Shown: positions 1 to 7,406 of the stretch, piece after piece
How positions within the stretch are numbered: position 1 is the first letter of the stretch
Layout: the number at the start of each line of letters is the position of its first letter
Source: Coriobacteriia bacterium
GTDB lineage: Bacteria > Actinomycetota > Coriobacteriia > Anaerosomatales > Anaerosomataceae
NCBI GenBank assembly: GCA_030651765.1
Contig: JAUSBY010000009.1
Span: 1-47,963, forward strand
DNA: 47,963 nucleotides
Direction: 5' to 3'
Translations under genes and position numbers: made by a program
The notes under the pieces: generated by a model
What the model was told of the DNA's origin: nothing
The model's database searches: none
Seen by the model: the letters and a program-made list of their open reading frames with translations, nothing else

Positions 1-1
1 C

Positions 2-85
2 TCGACGACCATCCCGATCAAAGGCGAGAGCTATCGCCTCAAGGACAAGAAGAAGGCCGGCATCGTGATGGCGCCGGCCCGCTGA
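2..85 (+). CDS. istB: IstB-like transposition helper ATPase, C-terminal fragment
   Basis: Only the last 27 codons are inside the window. They read STTIPIKGESYRLKDKKKAG followed by a short tail and TGA. A G-x-S-Y/F-R-L-(K/R) segment followed by basic residues is the usual C-terminus of IS21-family IstB proteins, AAA+ ATPases that help the IstA transposase choose targets. The call rests on this tail and on the IS21-like DNA end immediately downstream. The AAA+ motifs are upstream of the window, so activity cannot be judged. Confidence 0.7.
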   Translation, partial: STTIPIKGESYRLKDKKKAGIVMAPAR

Positions 86-86
86 G

Positions 87-133
87 GGTGGTCAATTTCA
101 AATCGTCACAGGGTGGTCAGTTTTCAATCGTCA
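87..133 (+). repeat. two direct repeats in the IS21 end
   Basis: Two 22-bp copies lie at 87-108 and 112-133, both starting GGTGGTCA and ending ATCGTCA, with three mismatches between them and a 25-bp period. Such repeats inside the terminus are the IstA binding sites of IS21-family elements. Confidence 0.8.
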
Positions 134-139
134 TTGACA

Positions 140-850
140 CACGGACTCGTCCCCGTCCTTCATCACCGAGTACGTGCAATGGCACTGGCCGCACACCATC
201 AGGCGCTCCTGCTGCGTTGAGATGTTCTCGGGATCCAGGCCCACCTCGGCGAGAGCGCTCTCCACGGTCCAGCGTCGTGTCGCAAGGCCCATGGTCGCGT
301 TGTCGTGGCAGTCGATGCAGGCGGCACCGAGCATCCTGTGCTCCTCGGGAATCAATGCCACGGCCTCGGCATATGTGGCGCCGAAGAGCTTGTCCTTGTC
401 GGTCTCGTAGAGATCTTCGGTGTACGGCGACTTGCAGGTGAGGCACGCGCCGCCCGCCTTGACGCGAGAAGGATCTGCCTCTGCCTGGTCGATGAGCATG
501 TAGTAGTGCCCGCGAGGCTCGTTGTAATCGATGCCGAAGCCCCAGCCGTTGAACAATAGGGCCATGAACGGGAACTCGGAGAGCTTGTCGAACATCACGC
601 CATCGTCGAAGCCTCGCTTGTAGACGCTCTTGCCGGCCAGCCGGGGCTCGGACGTGGCGAGCCACGTCCGGTAGACCTCGGGGTACGCGGCACCCCAAAC
701 AGCGGGATCATGTTCGCCCTCGGGCACGATTGGTGGAGCGACCACTTCCTGCGCGGCTCCGCATCCGTGCAGGGCCGGGACGAGCAGGGTGCCGACGATC
801 AGCAGCCCTGTTGCCGCGATTCGAACGCGCGCAGACGTCGCTGTTCTCAT
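140..850 (-). pseudogene. nrfA: cytochrome c nitrite reductase (NrfA-like), truncated by an IS
   Basis: NrfA is the pentahaem enzyme that reduces nitrite to ammonium outside the cytoplasmic membrane. From the ATG at 848-850 (complement; good GGGAGG ribosome site) the product has a lipoprotein signal with lipobox Cys30. It carries the active-site haem motif CLTCK (136-140, the lysine-ligated haem that marks NrfA) and then CIDCH (178-182) and CGQCH (220-224). After residue 237 the frame enters the IS21 end and stops at 131-133. The family has about 450-480 residues and five haems, so haems 4 and 5 and the C-terminal half are missing and the protein cannot be active. No nrfH lies upstream: the next gene there is a divergent tRNA. 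A lipoprotein signal, instead of a cleavable one, is a feature to note. The distal part may lie beyond the IS. Confidence 0.88.
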
Positions 851-949
851 GGCGGAGTTCCCTCCCAATCGAGCGTGACCGCATGGAGTGATGCGAGCGC
901 ATTCCCTGTTGCGGTAGATACCCGAAGTGGCCGACCCGCTCGCCCTCGC

Positions 950-978
950 TTGATTTAGGCCCTGTCGTTGGTTACTCT
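950..978 (+). promoter_or_regulatory. probable promoter of tRNA-Phe
   Basis: TTGATT at 950-955 and TACTCT at 973-978 are separated by 17 bp, and the -10 ends 14 bases before the mature tRNA 5' end. This is a fair sigma-70-type match in a suitable place. Confidence 0.5.
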
Positions 979-992
979 CTTTCAGCACCCAC

Positions 993-1068
993 GGCCAGGT
1001 AGCTCAGTTGGTAGAGCAGGGGACTGAAAATCCCCGTGTCGGCGGTTCAAGTCCGTCTCTGGCCACCA
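993..1068 (+). tRNA. tRNA-Phe (GAA)
   Basis: A complete cloverleaf is present: acceptor GGCCAGG paired with TCTGGCC, D-arm GCTC/GAGC, anticodon stem GGGGA/TCCCC around CTGAAAA (anticodon GAA), T-arm GGCGG-TTCAAGT-CCGTC, discriminator A. The CCA end is encoded at 1066-1068. Confidence 0.97.
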
Positions 1069-1082
1069 TCGATGCTTCCGAA

Positions 1083-1116
1083 GGGTCGGGCCGAAAGGTC
1101 CGGCCCTTTGTGTTTG
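1083..1116 (+). terminator. terminator after tRNA-Phe
   Basis: GGGTCGGGCC (1083-1092) pairs with GGTCCGGCCC (1097-1106) over 10 bp, including G-U pairs, around a GAAA loop. The T-rich run TTTGTGTTTG follows. It lies 15 bases after the tRNA, as expected for an intrinsic terminator. Confidence 0.8.
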
Positions 1117-1172
1117 TGAGCTGGGGAGCGCTCCGTCCTCGCTTCGGCGACGGATGCCCGCGCGTTGAGCGC

Positions 1173-1205
1173 GGGGAGGGCCTCGCATGTCGCGAGGCCC
1201 TCCCC
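1173..1205. terminator. strong hairpin between tRNA-Phe and the rhodanese remnant
   Basis: A perfect 14-bp inverted repeat, GGGGAGGGCCTCGC (1173-1186) and its complement (1192-1205), encloses a 5-nt loop. It sits 23 bases downstream of the minus-strand rhodanese stop. No clear T run follows on either strand, so termination is inferred from stem strength and position. Confidence 0.55.
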
Positions 1206-1228
1206 GGTGTATCCGTGCGAGACGGGTG

Positions 1229-1745
1229 TCACTTCACGGTTGCGTAGTTCGGGACCGTGGCAGGATCGTAGCCAGCGGCGCCGCCGACAGCCGGATCGGT
1301 GTTCCAGCCGCTCATACCGAACTTCATGTTGTAGGTCTCATAACCCATGAGGTTCAGGAACATCGCAGCCTCGCCACCGGTGTGACCGGTGTAGCAGTAG
1401 ATGATGATCTTCTTGTCGGGATCGATCTTGTCGACATTGTCGGCGATATCGGTCCACAGGATGTTGATGGCACCGTCAACGTGACCCTTGGCATAATCCT
1501 AGGCCTTGCGCACCGAGACGATCTGGTAGCTCATGTCCTGCGCCTGCACGAGGTTGAACAGGTCGGCGGCAGCGATCGTGGGTACGGGCTCGTTCTTGAA
1601 GTACTCGTTGGCGGCCTCGATCATCGTATCCAATAACGACAAGTGCGAGCAGTGCGCCCACCCAGACCCACAGACGCTTCGGCTTTCGCTTCTTGCTGGA
1701 TGCCGGGGTGTCGCCCCTGGATCGGTCTTCCGCCACTACAACCAT
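1229..1745 (-). pseudogene. membrane-anchored rhodanese, frameshift plus amber stop
   Basis: Rhodanese-domain proteins move sulphur (sulphane) groups through an active-site cysteine. The first part (ATG at 1743-1745, complement) encodes a charged lead and one membrane segment, WVWVGALLALVVIG. The reading frame must then shift by one register between about 1625 and 1640 to continue as IEAANEYFKNEP and the rhodanese domain. That domain keeps the active-site loop CYTGHTG and the late motif GMSGWN. Within it an in-frame TAG at 1499-1501 interrupts VSVRKA*DYAKGHV, where the family normally has Glu or Asp; GAG to TAG is the simplest change. Two independent lesions suggest real decay, although assembly error is possible. 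The C-terminus ends NYATVK. A segment restarting at the ATG at 1622-1624 would still meet the TAG. Confidence 0.8.
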
Positions 1746-2022
1746 CTCCCTCGCATGTCTCGGCGGCAAGCAGCCGCCTCGTGCCCTGCCGGGAGCACTT
1801 GATTGAAGTGAGCCATGGTGCCTCGGCAGCGACGGGTCGCAGCGGGTATCCGGACGCGCCAGTTCCCACTAACCCCTTACCCTGTTCAGGCCATGCAATG
1901 CGTCGGCCACAGATTGTGATTCCTTAAACGATACTGACACCGGACGGGGGGCTGGAGGGGTTGAACCGGTGGGCACCGGGTAAGGACTTGTACAGTACAG
2001 GCCAGTGCGAGGGGGACATCCG

Positions 2023-2247
2023 ATGCCGGGTAGCGTCTACAAAGTCATCGAACTTGTGGGAACGAGTACTGAGTCATGGGAGGCTGCCGCGCGGCAGGCA
2101 CTCGAAGCCGCCGCAAAGAACCTTCACGACCTTCGCGTGGCCGAGGTGGTGACGTTGGACGTTCGGTTGAAGGACAACAAGATCGTCGAGTACCGCGCGA
2201 AGATGAAGGTGTCGTTCAAGTACCACGAGGAGCTGGGCGACTCGTAG
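2023..2247 (+). CDS. dodecin family flavin-binding protein
   Basis: Dodecins are small proteins that assemble into hollow dodecamers and bind pairs of flavins, storing or buffering them in the cytoplasm. The 74-residue product has the family length and pattern: VYKVIELVGTSTESWEAA with the flavin-stacking tryptophan, an alpha helix (RQALEAAAKNL), then strands VAEVVTLDVRLKD and VEYRAKMKVSFKYH. The ATG at 2023 is preferred to the GTG at 2005 because GAGGGGGA lies 7-8 bases before it and the family starts there. The gene stands alone, about 50 bases before the J-domain gene in the same direction. No clear promoter could be assigned in the preceding 277-base gap. Confidence 0.9.
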   Translation: MPGSVYKVIELVGTSTESWEAAARQALEAAAKNLHDLRVAEVVTLDVRLKDNKIVEYRAKMKVSFKYHEELGDS

Positions 2248-2301
2248 ATACGTCCCGATGGTACTCTTGGGTCGGACCAGCCGTGCATCGAGAGGGTGCG
2301 T

Positions 2302-2625
2302 GTGACCGACCACTACAGACTCCTGCAGGTTCGTCGTGATGCCTCAGCCGAGGTGATCTCGGCAGCCTACCGGCGGCTCATGCGCGACGCGCACCCGGAC
2401 CGGGGCGGTGACGCGGAGCGGGCCCGCAAACTCAATGTCGCCTACGAGACCCTCTCTGATTCGGCAGCCCGGCGCGCGTACGACAACTCACTCGGTCAGA
2501 GTACGGACGACGGAGGGCCCTCCCGCATGGAGGCGATCGCCGCTCGACTCGGCGCCGGTCTGGGGACACAGTACGTGAGGCTTCGCAGAGTCCTGCGCGA
2601 GGTTCGCAAGGATCTCTCAACGTAG
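2302..2625 (+). CDS. small J-domain (DnaJ-like) protein
   Basis: The 107-residue product starts with a J-domain: DHYRLLQVRRDASAEVISAAYRRLM, then the Hsp70-activating HPD tripeptide in DAHPDRGGD, then ARKLNVAYETLSD. J-domains stimulate the ATPase of DnaK-type chaperones. The Gly/Phe, zinc and substrate domains of full DnaJ are absent, and the last 45 residues match nothing I recognise. It is therefore a specialised co-chaperone and not DnaJ itself. GTG at 2302 is favoured over GTG at 2296 because the GAGAGG ribosome site ends at 2295. Its client cannot be inferred from the flanking dodecin and two-component genes. Confidence 0.85.
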   Translation: MTDHYRLLQVRRDASAEVISAAYRRLMRDAHPDRGGDAERARKLNVAYETLSDSAARRAYDNSLGQSTDDGGPSRMEAIAARLGAGLGTQYVRLRRVLREVRKDLST

Positions 2626-2702
2626 TCACCACACGGTCTTGAGAGACACGGCACGTCCGGAGCGGGTACATTTGGCCGGTAGGCGCGACCAAGGGGGTCC
2701 AT

Positions 2703-3386
2703 ATGCAGCGCGCACTGGTGGTCGACGACGAGGCGAACATCCGCGAACTCGTGGCGGTGTACCTGCAGACCGCCGGGTTCTCCGTCGAGCACGCGACGGA
2801 CGGCGCCGAGGCGCTCACGAAGGCCCGGCACGGATCCTACGATGTGGTGATACTCGACATCATGCTCCCCGGGATCGACGGCGTGGAGGTCTGCCGGCGC
2901 ATCAGGGAACACTCGTCAGTCCCCATCATCATGCTCACCGCGCGTGAGGGCGACTTGGAGAAGGTCGCTGCCCTCGAGATCGGTGCAGACGACTACGTGA
3001 CCAAGCCGTTCAGCGCTCCAGAGCTCGTTGCGCGCGTCCGTGCGCTGCTGCGCAGGGCCGGGGCCGGCCGCCCCGCCGGACCGCTGACGATCGGCGGGCT
3101 GAGTCTGGATCCCGGAACCCGCGAGGTGATCGTGGACGGTCGCCATGCCTCGCTCACCGCCAAGGAGTTCGACTTGCTGCACGCCCTCCTGCGCAACCCC
3201 GGCATCGTCATGACCCGGGAGACGCTCCTCGACGCCGCATGGGGCTTCACCGAGTATGTGGACGCCCGCGGCGTCGACGTCCACATCAGGCACATACGCG
3301 AGAAGCTCGGGGACGACGCGGCCGACCCTCGCTTCATCGAGACCGTGCGCGGCGTGGGCTATCGCGCGATACGCGAGGGCTCATGA
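2703..3386 (+). CDS. OmpR/PhoB-family response regulator
   Basis: This is a 227-residue DNA-binding response regulator. The receiver domain occupies about residues 1-115, with acidic pocket D8-D9, phospho-acceptor D52 in VVILDIMLP, and K101 in TKPF. A winged-helix domain fills about 128-223 (TAKEFDLLHALLRNPG, then VDVHIRHIREKLGDD and the wing RGVGYR), so phosphorylation by the adjacent kinase probably controls promoter binding. The start ATG follows AAGGGGGT. The stop overlaps the kinase start as ATGA, which indicates translational coupling. The two secreted products encoded just after the kinase are its most obvious regulatory partners, but this is only context. Confidence 0.95.
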   Translation: MQRALVVDDEANIRELVAVYLQTAGFSVEHATDGAEALTKARHGSYDVVILDIMLPGIDGVEVCRRIREHSSVPIIMLTAREGDLEKVAALEIGADDYVTKPFSAPELVARVRALLRRAGAGRPAGPLTIGGLSLDPGTREVIVDGRHASLTAKEFDLLHALLRNPGIVMTRETLLDAAWGFTEYVDARGVDVHIRHIREKLGDDAADPRFIETVRGVGYRAIREGS

Positions 3387-4873
3387 CGATGGGTTCCGGG
3401 GTCGGGCGGGCGCGCATGACGGTCATGCGTCGCACGCGGCTTGCGGTCGCGGGCGTCGCCATAGCGTCTGTCCTGCTGCTCGCCGGCGTGGTCTACACCG
3501 CCTGGTTGCAGCACACCGAGGTCGTTCGCACCACAGAACTCGCGCGCCAGGTCTCGGCGATCGCCGCGGGCTTTGCGGCAGGTGACCCGCTCGACCTCTC
3601 CGGCGCTTCTCCGCTGGAGGGGCTACGCGCCGAGCTATTCGAGGTTGAGGCACGCCTGATAGGTACCCACCTCGTGCTGACCGACGCCGAAGGAGTGGTG
3701 CGTCACTCCTCGACGTTCGACGGGACGCTTGAGCGTTACGACATCGAGCGGCTGACCGGTCCCGCGGATGTGCGCGGCGTGCGCACAGGAACGGCGCCTG
3801 TGGCCGGTGCCGGCCGGGTGATCATCGTGGCCGCGCCCGTCCCGGGTGTCGCCTCCGACGGCTATCTCGTCGCGGTCCAGCCGATACGGGAGCTGGCCGC
3901 AGCCCGGCGCGGTGGAGGACTCATCCTCGTCGCCGTCACGCTCGTCGTCGTTGCGGGGGCCTGGCTGGCCGGCGGCATCATCGCCCATCGGATCACAGCG
4001 CCGCTCGTCCGGTTGCGGGAGGGCGCCGAAGCGATCGCGGGAGGCTCGTGGGGTCTCCAGGTGGCCGCGGAGGGCGACGAGGAGGTGGCGGCTCTCGCGA
4101 CCGCGTTCAACACCATGTCCTCGCGTGTGGATGCGGCGTACACAGCGCAGCGTGAGTTCGTCGGCGATGTGTCCCACGAGCTGCGGACGCCGATAACGTC
4201 CATCCAGGGGTTCGCGGGAGCGCTGCTCGACGATCTTGCGTCTGACGATGAACAGCGCGAGCGCTTCGCGCGGATCATCCGCGAGGAGTCGGGGCGGTTG
4301 ATGGAACTCACGGGCACCCTGCTCGCGCTTGCGGATCTCGATTCGGGACGAGTCCGGCTCGCTTCCGTGCCGGTGGACACAGTCGCGCTTGCCGAGGCGC
4401 TTGCCTCCCGTCACGAGATGGTCGCGCACCGCCGACAGGTGACGCTCGACATCGGTGACCTCGCCGCGAGCGGTCGCCCCGTGGCGGACGACCTCCGGTT
4501 GCTGCAGGTCGCATCCGCGCTTGTGGCCAATGCGATCACACATGCGCCGCCGGATAGCACGGTGCGGGTGGGCAGCTGCGTGCGTGATGGACGGTGGTGT
4601 CTTGAAGTCGACGACGCCGGCCCGGGGGTCCCGGAACACGAGCGCGACCGGGTGTTCGAACGGTTCGTCCGGCTCGACGTCAGCAGGTCGGCCGAAAGCG
4701 GGGGTTCCGGGCTTGGCCTGGCGATCTGTCGGCGCCTTGTCGAGCTGATGGGCGGGACGATAGCGGCGGAGACCTCTGGTCTCGGCGGGGCCCGTTTCGT
4801 CGTGTGTCTCGACCTTGCGCAGGGAGCTGACCCGCCCGGAGGGGTCAACCGCATCTCAACGGGTGCTCCATAA
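3383..4873 (+). CDS. sensor histidine kinase with HAMP domain
   Basis: The 496-residue membrane kinase pairs with the regulator before it. A first membrane helix lies at about 22-42. An extracytoplasmic sensor of about 130 residues follows, then a second helix at 179-201 and a HAMP linker ending near 255. HisKA has the phospho-acceptor His265 in FVGDVSHELRTP. The ATPase domain has N-box Asn383 (VANAITHAPP), G1 DAGPG (411-415), F-box FERF and G2 GGSGLGLA. All catalytic boxes look intact. The ATG at 3383 overlaps the regulator stop; the in-frame ATGs at 3389, 3416 and 3425 are alternatives. The sensor domain resembles nothing I can name, so the stimulus is unknown. Confidence 0.95.
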   Translation: MTMGSGVGRARMTVMRRTRLAVAGVAIASVLLLAGVVYTAWLQHTEVVRTTELARQVSAIAAGFAAGDPLDLSGASPLEGLRAELFEVEARLIGTHLVLTDAEGVVRHSSTFDGTLERYDIERLTGPADVRGVRTGTAPVAGAGRVIIVAAPVPGVASDGYLVAVQPIRELAAARRGGGLILVAVTLVVVAGAWLAGGIIAHRITAPLVRLREGAEAIAGGSWGLQVAAEGDEEVAALATAFNTMSSRVDAAYTAQREFVGDVSHELRTPITSIQGFAGALLDDLASDDEQRERFARIIREESGRLMELTGTLLALADLDSGRVRLASVPVDTVALAEALASRHEMVAHRRQVTLDIGDLAASGRPVADDLRLLQVASALVANAITHAPPDSTVRVGSCVRDGRWCLEVDDAGPGVPEHERDRVFERFVRLDVSRSAESGGSGLGLAICRRLVELMGGTIAAETSGLGGARFVVCLDLAQGADPPGGVNRISTGAP

Positions 4874-4958
4874 TGAGACAATGTGAGGCGTCGATAGTGT
4901 AGGTGTGCGCAGATGACATGCGCGCATCGGCAGGACGACGATCGGTAGGGTGATCAGG

Positions 4959-5552
4959 ATGCACAGGACGGCCAGGCACATCCGCAGTTCGCTGCTCGTC
5001 GCGGTGCTCGTAGCAGCCCTGCTCGTTCCCGCGCTCACATTCGGTGCACAGGGTTCGGGTCAGGCTGGGAGCGTCGACAGCGGCTCGGCCGACACCGGTA
5101 CCGCAACCGCACAGCAGTCTGGCTCGACCGGAGACTCGGCGCAGGCCGCCGACGCCGCCGTCGCCCAGTTGCGGGCGAGGATCGGCCTTGCGCTCCAGAA
5201 GCGCGCGCGCCGTTTCGACACTGCCACCGCTGCTCTCGAGCGCCAGCGGACGAGACTGATGACGCTCGCGGACAAGCTCGAGCAGCTCGGCGGAGACGTG
5301 TCGCAGGTTCGGACCCGCTTGCGTGAGTGCGAGCAGCTGCTCGTCCAGGCACGCGAACAGGAGCAGACCGCCACTCGACTGATGCGGCGGATCGCCGATG
5401 AACAGGATCGCTCCGGTGCCTTCGTGCGGGCTCGCACTCAGGCCCGTGCAGCAGTTCAGACGATGAGCCAGGCCCGGACCCGGCTTCGTGCCGCGGCCGA
5501 CCTGCTTGAGGATATCGCCGAGGATATCGGCGAAGGGGGCGAGACTGGGTGA
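4959..5552 (+). CDS. secreted coiled-coil protein of unknown function
   Basis: I do not recognise a family. The 197-residue product has an N-terminal signal (basic start, LLVAVLVAALLVPALTFGAQ), then a Gly/Ser/Thr-rich low-complexity linker to about residue 60. An almost continuous amphipathic Arg/Gln/Glu-rich helix follows to the end and is likely a coiled coil. It should lie outside the membrane. ATG at 4959 is chosen over GTG at 4950 because the GGTAGGG ribosome site would be too close to the GTG. It lies 85 bases after the kinase and its stop overlaps the start of the lipoprotein gene, so the four genes from 2703 probably form one unit. It may be a target or an accessory of the two-component system. 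Confidence 0.75.
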   Translation: MHRTARHIRSSLLVAVLVAALLVPALTFGAQGSGQAGSVDSGSADTGTATAQQSGSTGDSAQAADAAVAQLRARIGLALQKRARRFDTATAALERQRTRLMTLADKLEQLGGDVSQVRTRLRECEQLLVQAREQEQTATRLMRRIADEQDRSGAFVRARTQARAAVQTMSQARTRLRAAADLLEDIAEDIGEGGETG

Positions 5553-5914
5553 AGCGACTGCCCGCGATCGCGCTCATCATCGTGATGCTGATGGTGGGTG
5601 CGGTCGGATGCAGTGGACCCGACGACACGGACGATGCGACTTCGGGTGACGGGGTCGCATCGTCTATCGTCGGCACCCTTGCGCCCGACGCTGATGCCGC
5701 ACCGGGTGATGTGACGTCCTCAGACCCGGACTCCGCCGATGGCGCCGATGGCTCCACGGGAGGCACCTCGGACCCGTCCGCGGTCGGCTCGGGAGCAAGC
5801 GCGGCCGACACGTCGGCGGTCCTGCGTGAACTCGACGCGGTTCGTCGTGAACTCGACGCGATCTCGCTTCCCGACGACACGGACTTCAGCGACATCGAGG
5901 CGGCACTGCGGTAG
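5549..5914 (+). CDS. small lipoprotein of unknown function
   Basis: The 121-residue product begins MKRLPAIALIIVMLMVGAVGC, a clear lipoprotein signal with lipobox cysteine at position 21. The mature part is an acidic Asp/Gly/Ser-rich stretch typical of an extended linker. It ends in a short helical repeat, LRELDAVRRELDAISLP, that could pair with the coiled coil of the preceding protein. The GTG start overlaps the previous TGA (GTGA), which implies coupled translation. The next gene is convergent and ends two bases away. No enzymatic motif is visible. A membrane-anchored partner of the preceding secreted coiled-coil protein is a reasonable but untested idea. Confidence 0.75.
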   Translation: MKRLPAIALIIVMLMVGAVGCSGPDDTDDATSGDGVASSIVGTLAPDADAAPGDVTSSDPDSADGADGSTGGTSDPSAVGSGASAADTSAVLRELDAVRRELDAISLPDDTDFSDIEAALR

Positions 5915-5916
5915 CT

Positions 5917-7392
5917 CTACAGGTACTGCCAGACGTCGTCGATCCCCGCGTCGGTCGCCGGGATGCACTCGACGATGCCGTGGTCGTACGTTCCCGTCTC
6001 GGGATTCACGAGTCGCAGATCCACTGTCTCGGGCTCCTTGAGCCACGACCCGTCCGCGGCGATCACGCGCTTGACACGCGGCCGGAGCAAGTCGTCCTTG
6101 TTGACACGGAATACGATCGCCTTCGAGCCGTCGTCGAGGGTGACGACCGCACCCATCGGGTAGATGCCGAGCATCGCCACGAGTGCCTTGGTCACGCTGG
6201 GATCGTACGCCTTGTTGCGGCCCTGCATGAGCACAGCAAGCGCCTTGTCCGGTCGGATCTCCCGCCGGAACGGGCGGCGCGTCGTCATGGCGTCGTACGC
6301 ATCGCACAGCGCCACGATCTTGGAGAACAGATGCTGCTCCTGTGGGCCTGCCGCTTTGGGGTATCCCTGCAGGTCGTGGCGCTGATGGTGCTCGTAGGCG
6401 ACCACCATCGGCATCTGATCGACGAGCTGGATGCGCTTGAGCAGGTCGGCGCCCTCGGTCGTGTGGCTCTTCACAATCTGCCACTCGTCGGCCGTGAGTG
6501 GCCCCTCCTTGCCGAGGATGTCCCCGGGGATGCGCACTTTTCCGAGGTCGTACAGCAGCGCCGAGAGGCCGAGCGACTTGAGCGACTCGGCATCCAGGCC
6601 GAGGGACGCGCCGAGTGAGATCGACAGGATACACACGTTGATCGAATGGTTGAGCGTGTAGTCGTCATGGCCCTTGATCGCGGTCAGGCCGAGGATGGCT
6701 GCCGGGTCCTTGAACAGGGTGTCGAGCAACGAGCTCACCATATGCTGGAGCGGCCCGACCTCGAAGACCTTGCCGAGTTTGGCCTGCGTCTCGACGTCGC
6801 GCATGAGCTCGATGCCGCGGTCGTACGTCTCGCGGCCCTGGGCTTTGTTCTCCCGCTCCTCCTCCTCGCGTACCGAGTCGTCGAGGTCGGTCGTCTCGGC
6901 CACGGCGACGCTTGCAGCACCGCGATGCCGGAGGAACGCCGTGGACTGCTCGATGCTCGCGATGTCGGGGGTGTTGAGGAGCTCGGTGACCGCGGCTGCG
7001 TCCGCCTCGCCGAAGCCGGCCCCGAATGTGACCGCCGAGATGCCGCGGGCCAGAAGGTCGACCACGAGCTTGCGGTACGTGACGCTCTCCTCCGGAAGCA
7101 CCTGGTTTTCAATGAACAGCGTCGCCTTGTAGACGTTGATCGTCACGTCCTCGAAGCCGATCTCGAAGATCGCCGCGACGGCGGCGGTGAGGTCCTGGAT
7201 GGACTGGACGGCGAGTGGGTGGCTCGCCGGGTAGAGTGCAGCGTTGTTCTGGGCGACGGCGAGCGCTCTGGCGAGGTCGCGGGCCTTCTCGAGACGCTTT
7301 GGCGTCGCGAACGGTGCGCGTGTCGCTGGCGCGGCCAGGGTGGCCATCTCCTCGGCAGTCTCGAGGCGGTCGTCGTGTGAGGTGTCCGTCAC
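5917..7392 (-). CDS. HD-GYP domain protein with a degenerate HD motif
   Basis: HD-GYP domains usually hydrolyse cyclic di-GMP with a metal centre. This 491-residue protein has an N-terminal domain (about 30-165, with ALYPASHPL) shared with the product of the gene just upstream, an acidic linker, and an HD-GYP domain at about 240-420. Present are H249 (NHS), H310, H335-H336 and GYP (343-345), plus the late D364/D367. The HD pair itself reads Y281-D282 (LLYDLGKVRIP), so one metal-ligand histidine is lost. The usual HHE..DG.GYP is altered to HHQRHDLQGYP. Reduced or absent phosphodiesterase activity is therefore likely, leaving a binding or signalling role. A C-terminal extension of about 70 residues follows. 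The gene starts 14 bases after the HEAT-repeat gene. Confidence 0.88.
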   Translation of the reverse strand: MTDTSHDDRLETAEEMATLAAPATRAPFATPKRLEKARDLARALAVAQNNAALYPASHPLAVQSIQDLTAAVAAIFEIGFEDVTINVYKATLFIENQVLPEESVTYRKLVVDLLARGISAVTFGAGFGEADAAAVTELLNTPDIASIEQSTAFLRHRGAASVAVAETTDLDDSVREEEERENKAQGRETYDRGIELMRDVETQAKLGKVFEVGPLQHMVSSLLDTLFKDPAAILGLTAIKGHDDYTLNHSINVCILSISLGASLGLDAESLKSLGLSALLYDLGKVRIPGDILGKEGPLTADEWQIVKSHTTEGADLLKRIQLVDQMPMVVAYEHHQRHDLQGYPKAAGPQEQHLFSKIVALCDAYDAMTTRRPFRREIRPDKALAVLMQGRNKAYDPSVTKALVAMLGIYPMGAVVTLDDGSKAIVFRVNKDDLLRPRVKRVIAADGSWLKEPETVDLRLVNPETGTYDHGIVECIPATDAGIDDVWQYL

Positions 7393-7406
7393 TGCTGGTT
7401 CCCCTT

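Larger units (their letters stand above)
1..139 (+). mobile_element. right end of an IS21-family insertion sequence
   Basis: The first 139 bases read as the terminal part of an IS21-type element: the C-terminus of an IstB-like helper ATPase, then two 22-bp direct repeats, then a tip whose outward end is TGACA (its complement starts TGTCA). IS21 elements characteristically end in TG...CA with multiple internal transposase-binding repeats. The boundary at 139/140 is where the nitrite reductase reading frame of the neighbour stops making sense. The rest of the element and the target duplication lie outside the window. Confidence 0.8.

Noticed and set aside
1499-1501. The TAG codon in the rhodanese frame as a pyrrolysine or other recoding site
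   Set aside because: A second lesion (frameshift) is present in the same gene, the position is an ordinary acidic residue in homologues, and nothing nearby suggests pyrrolysine machinery.
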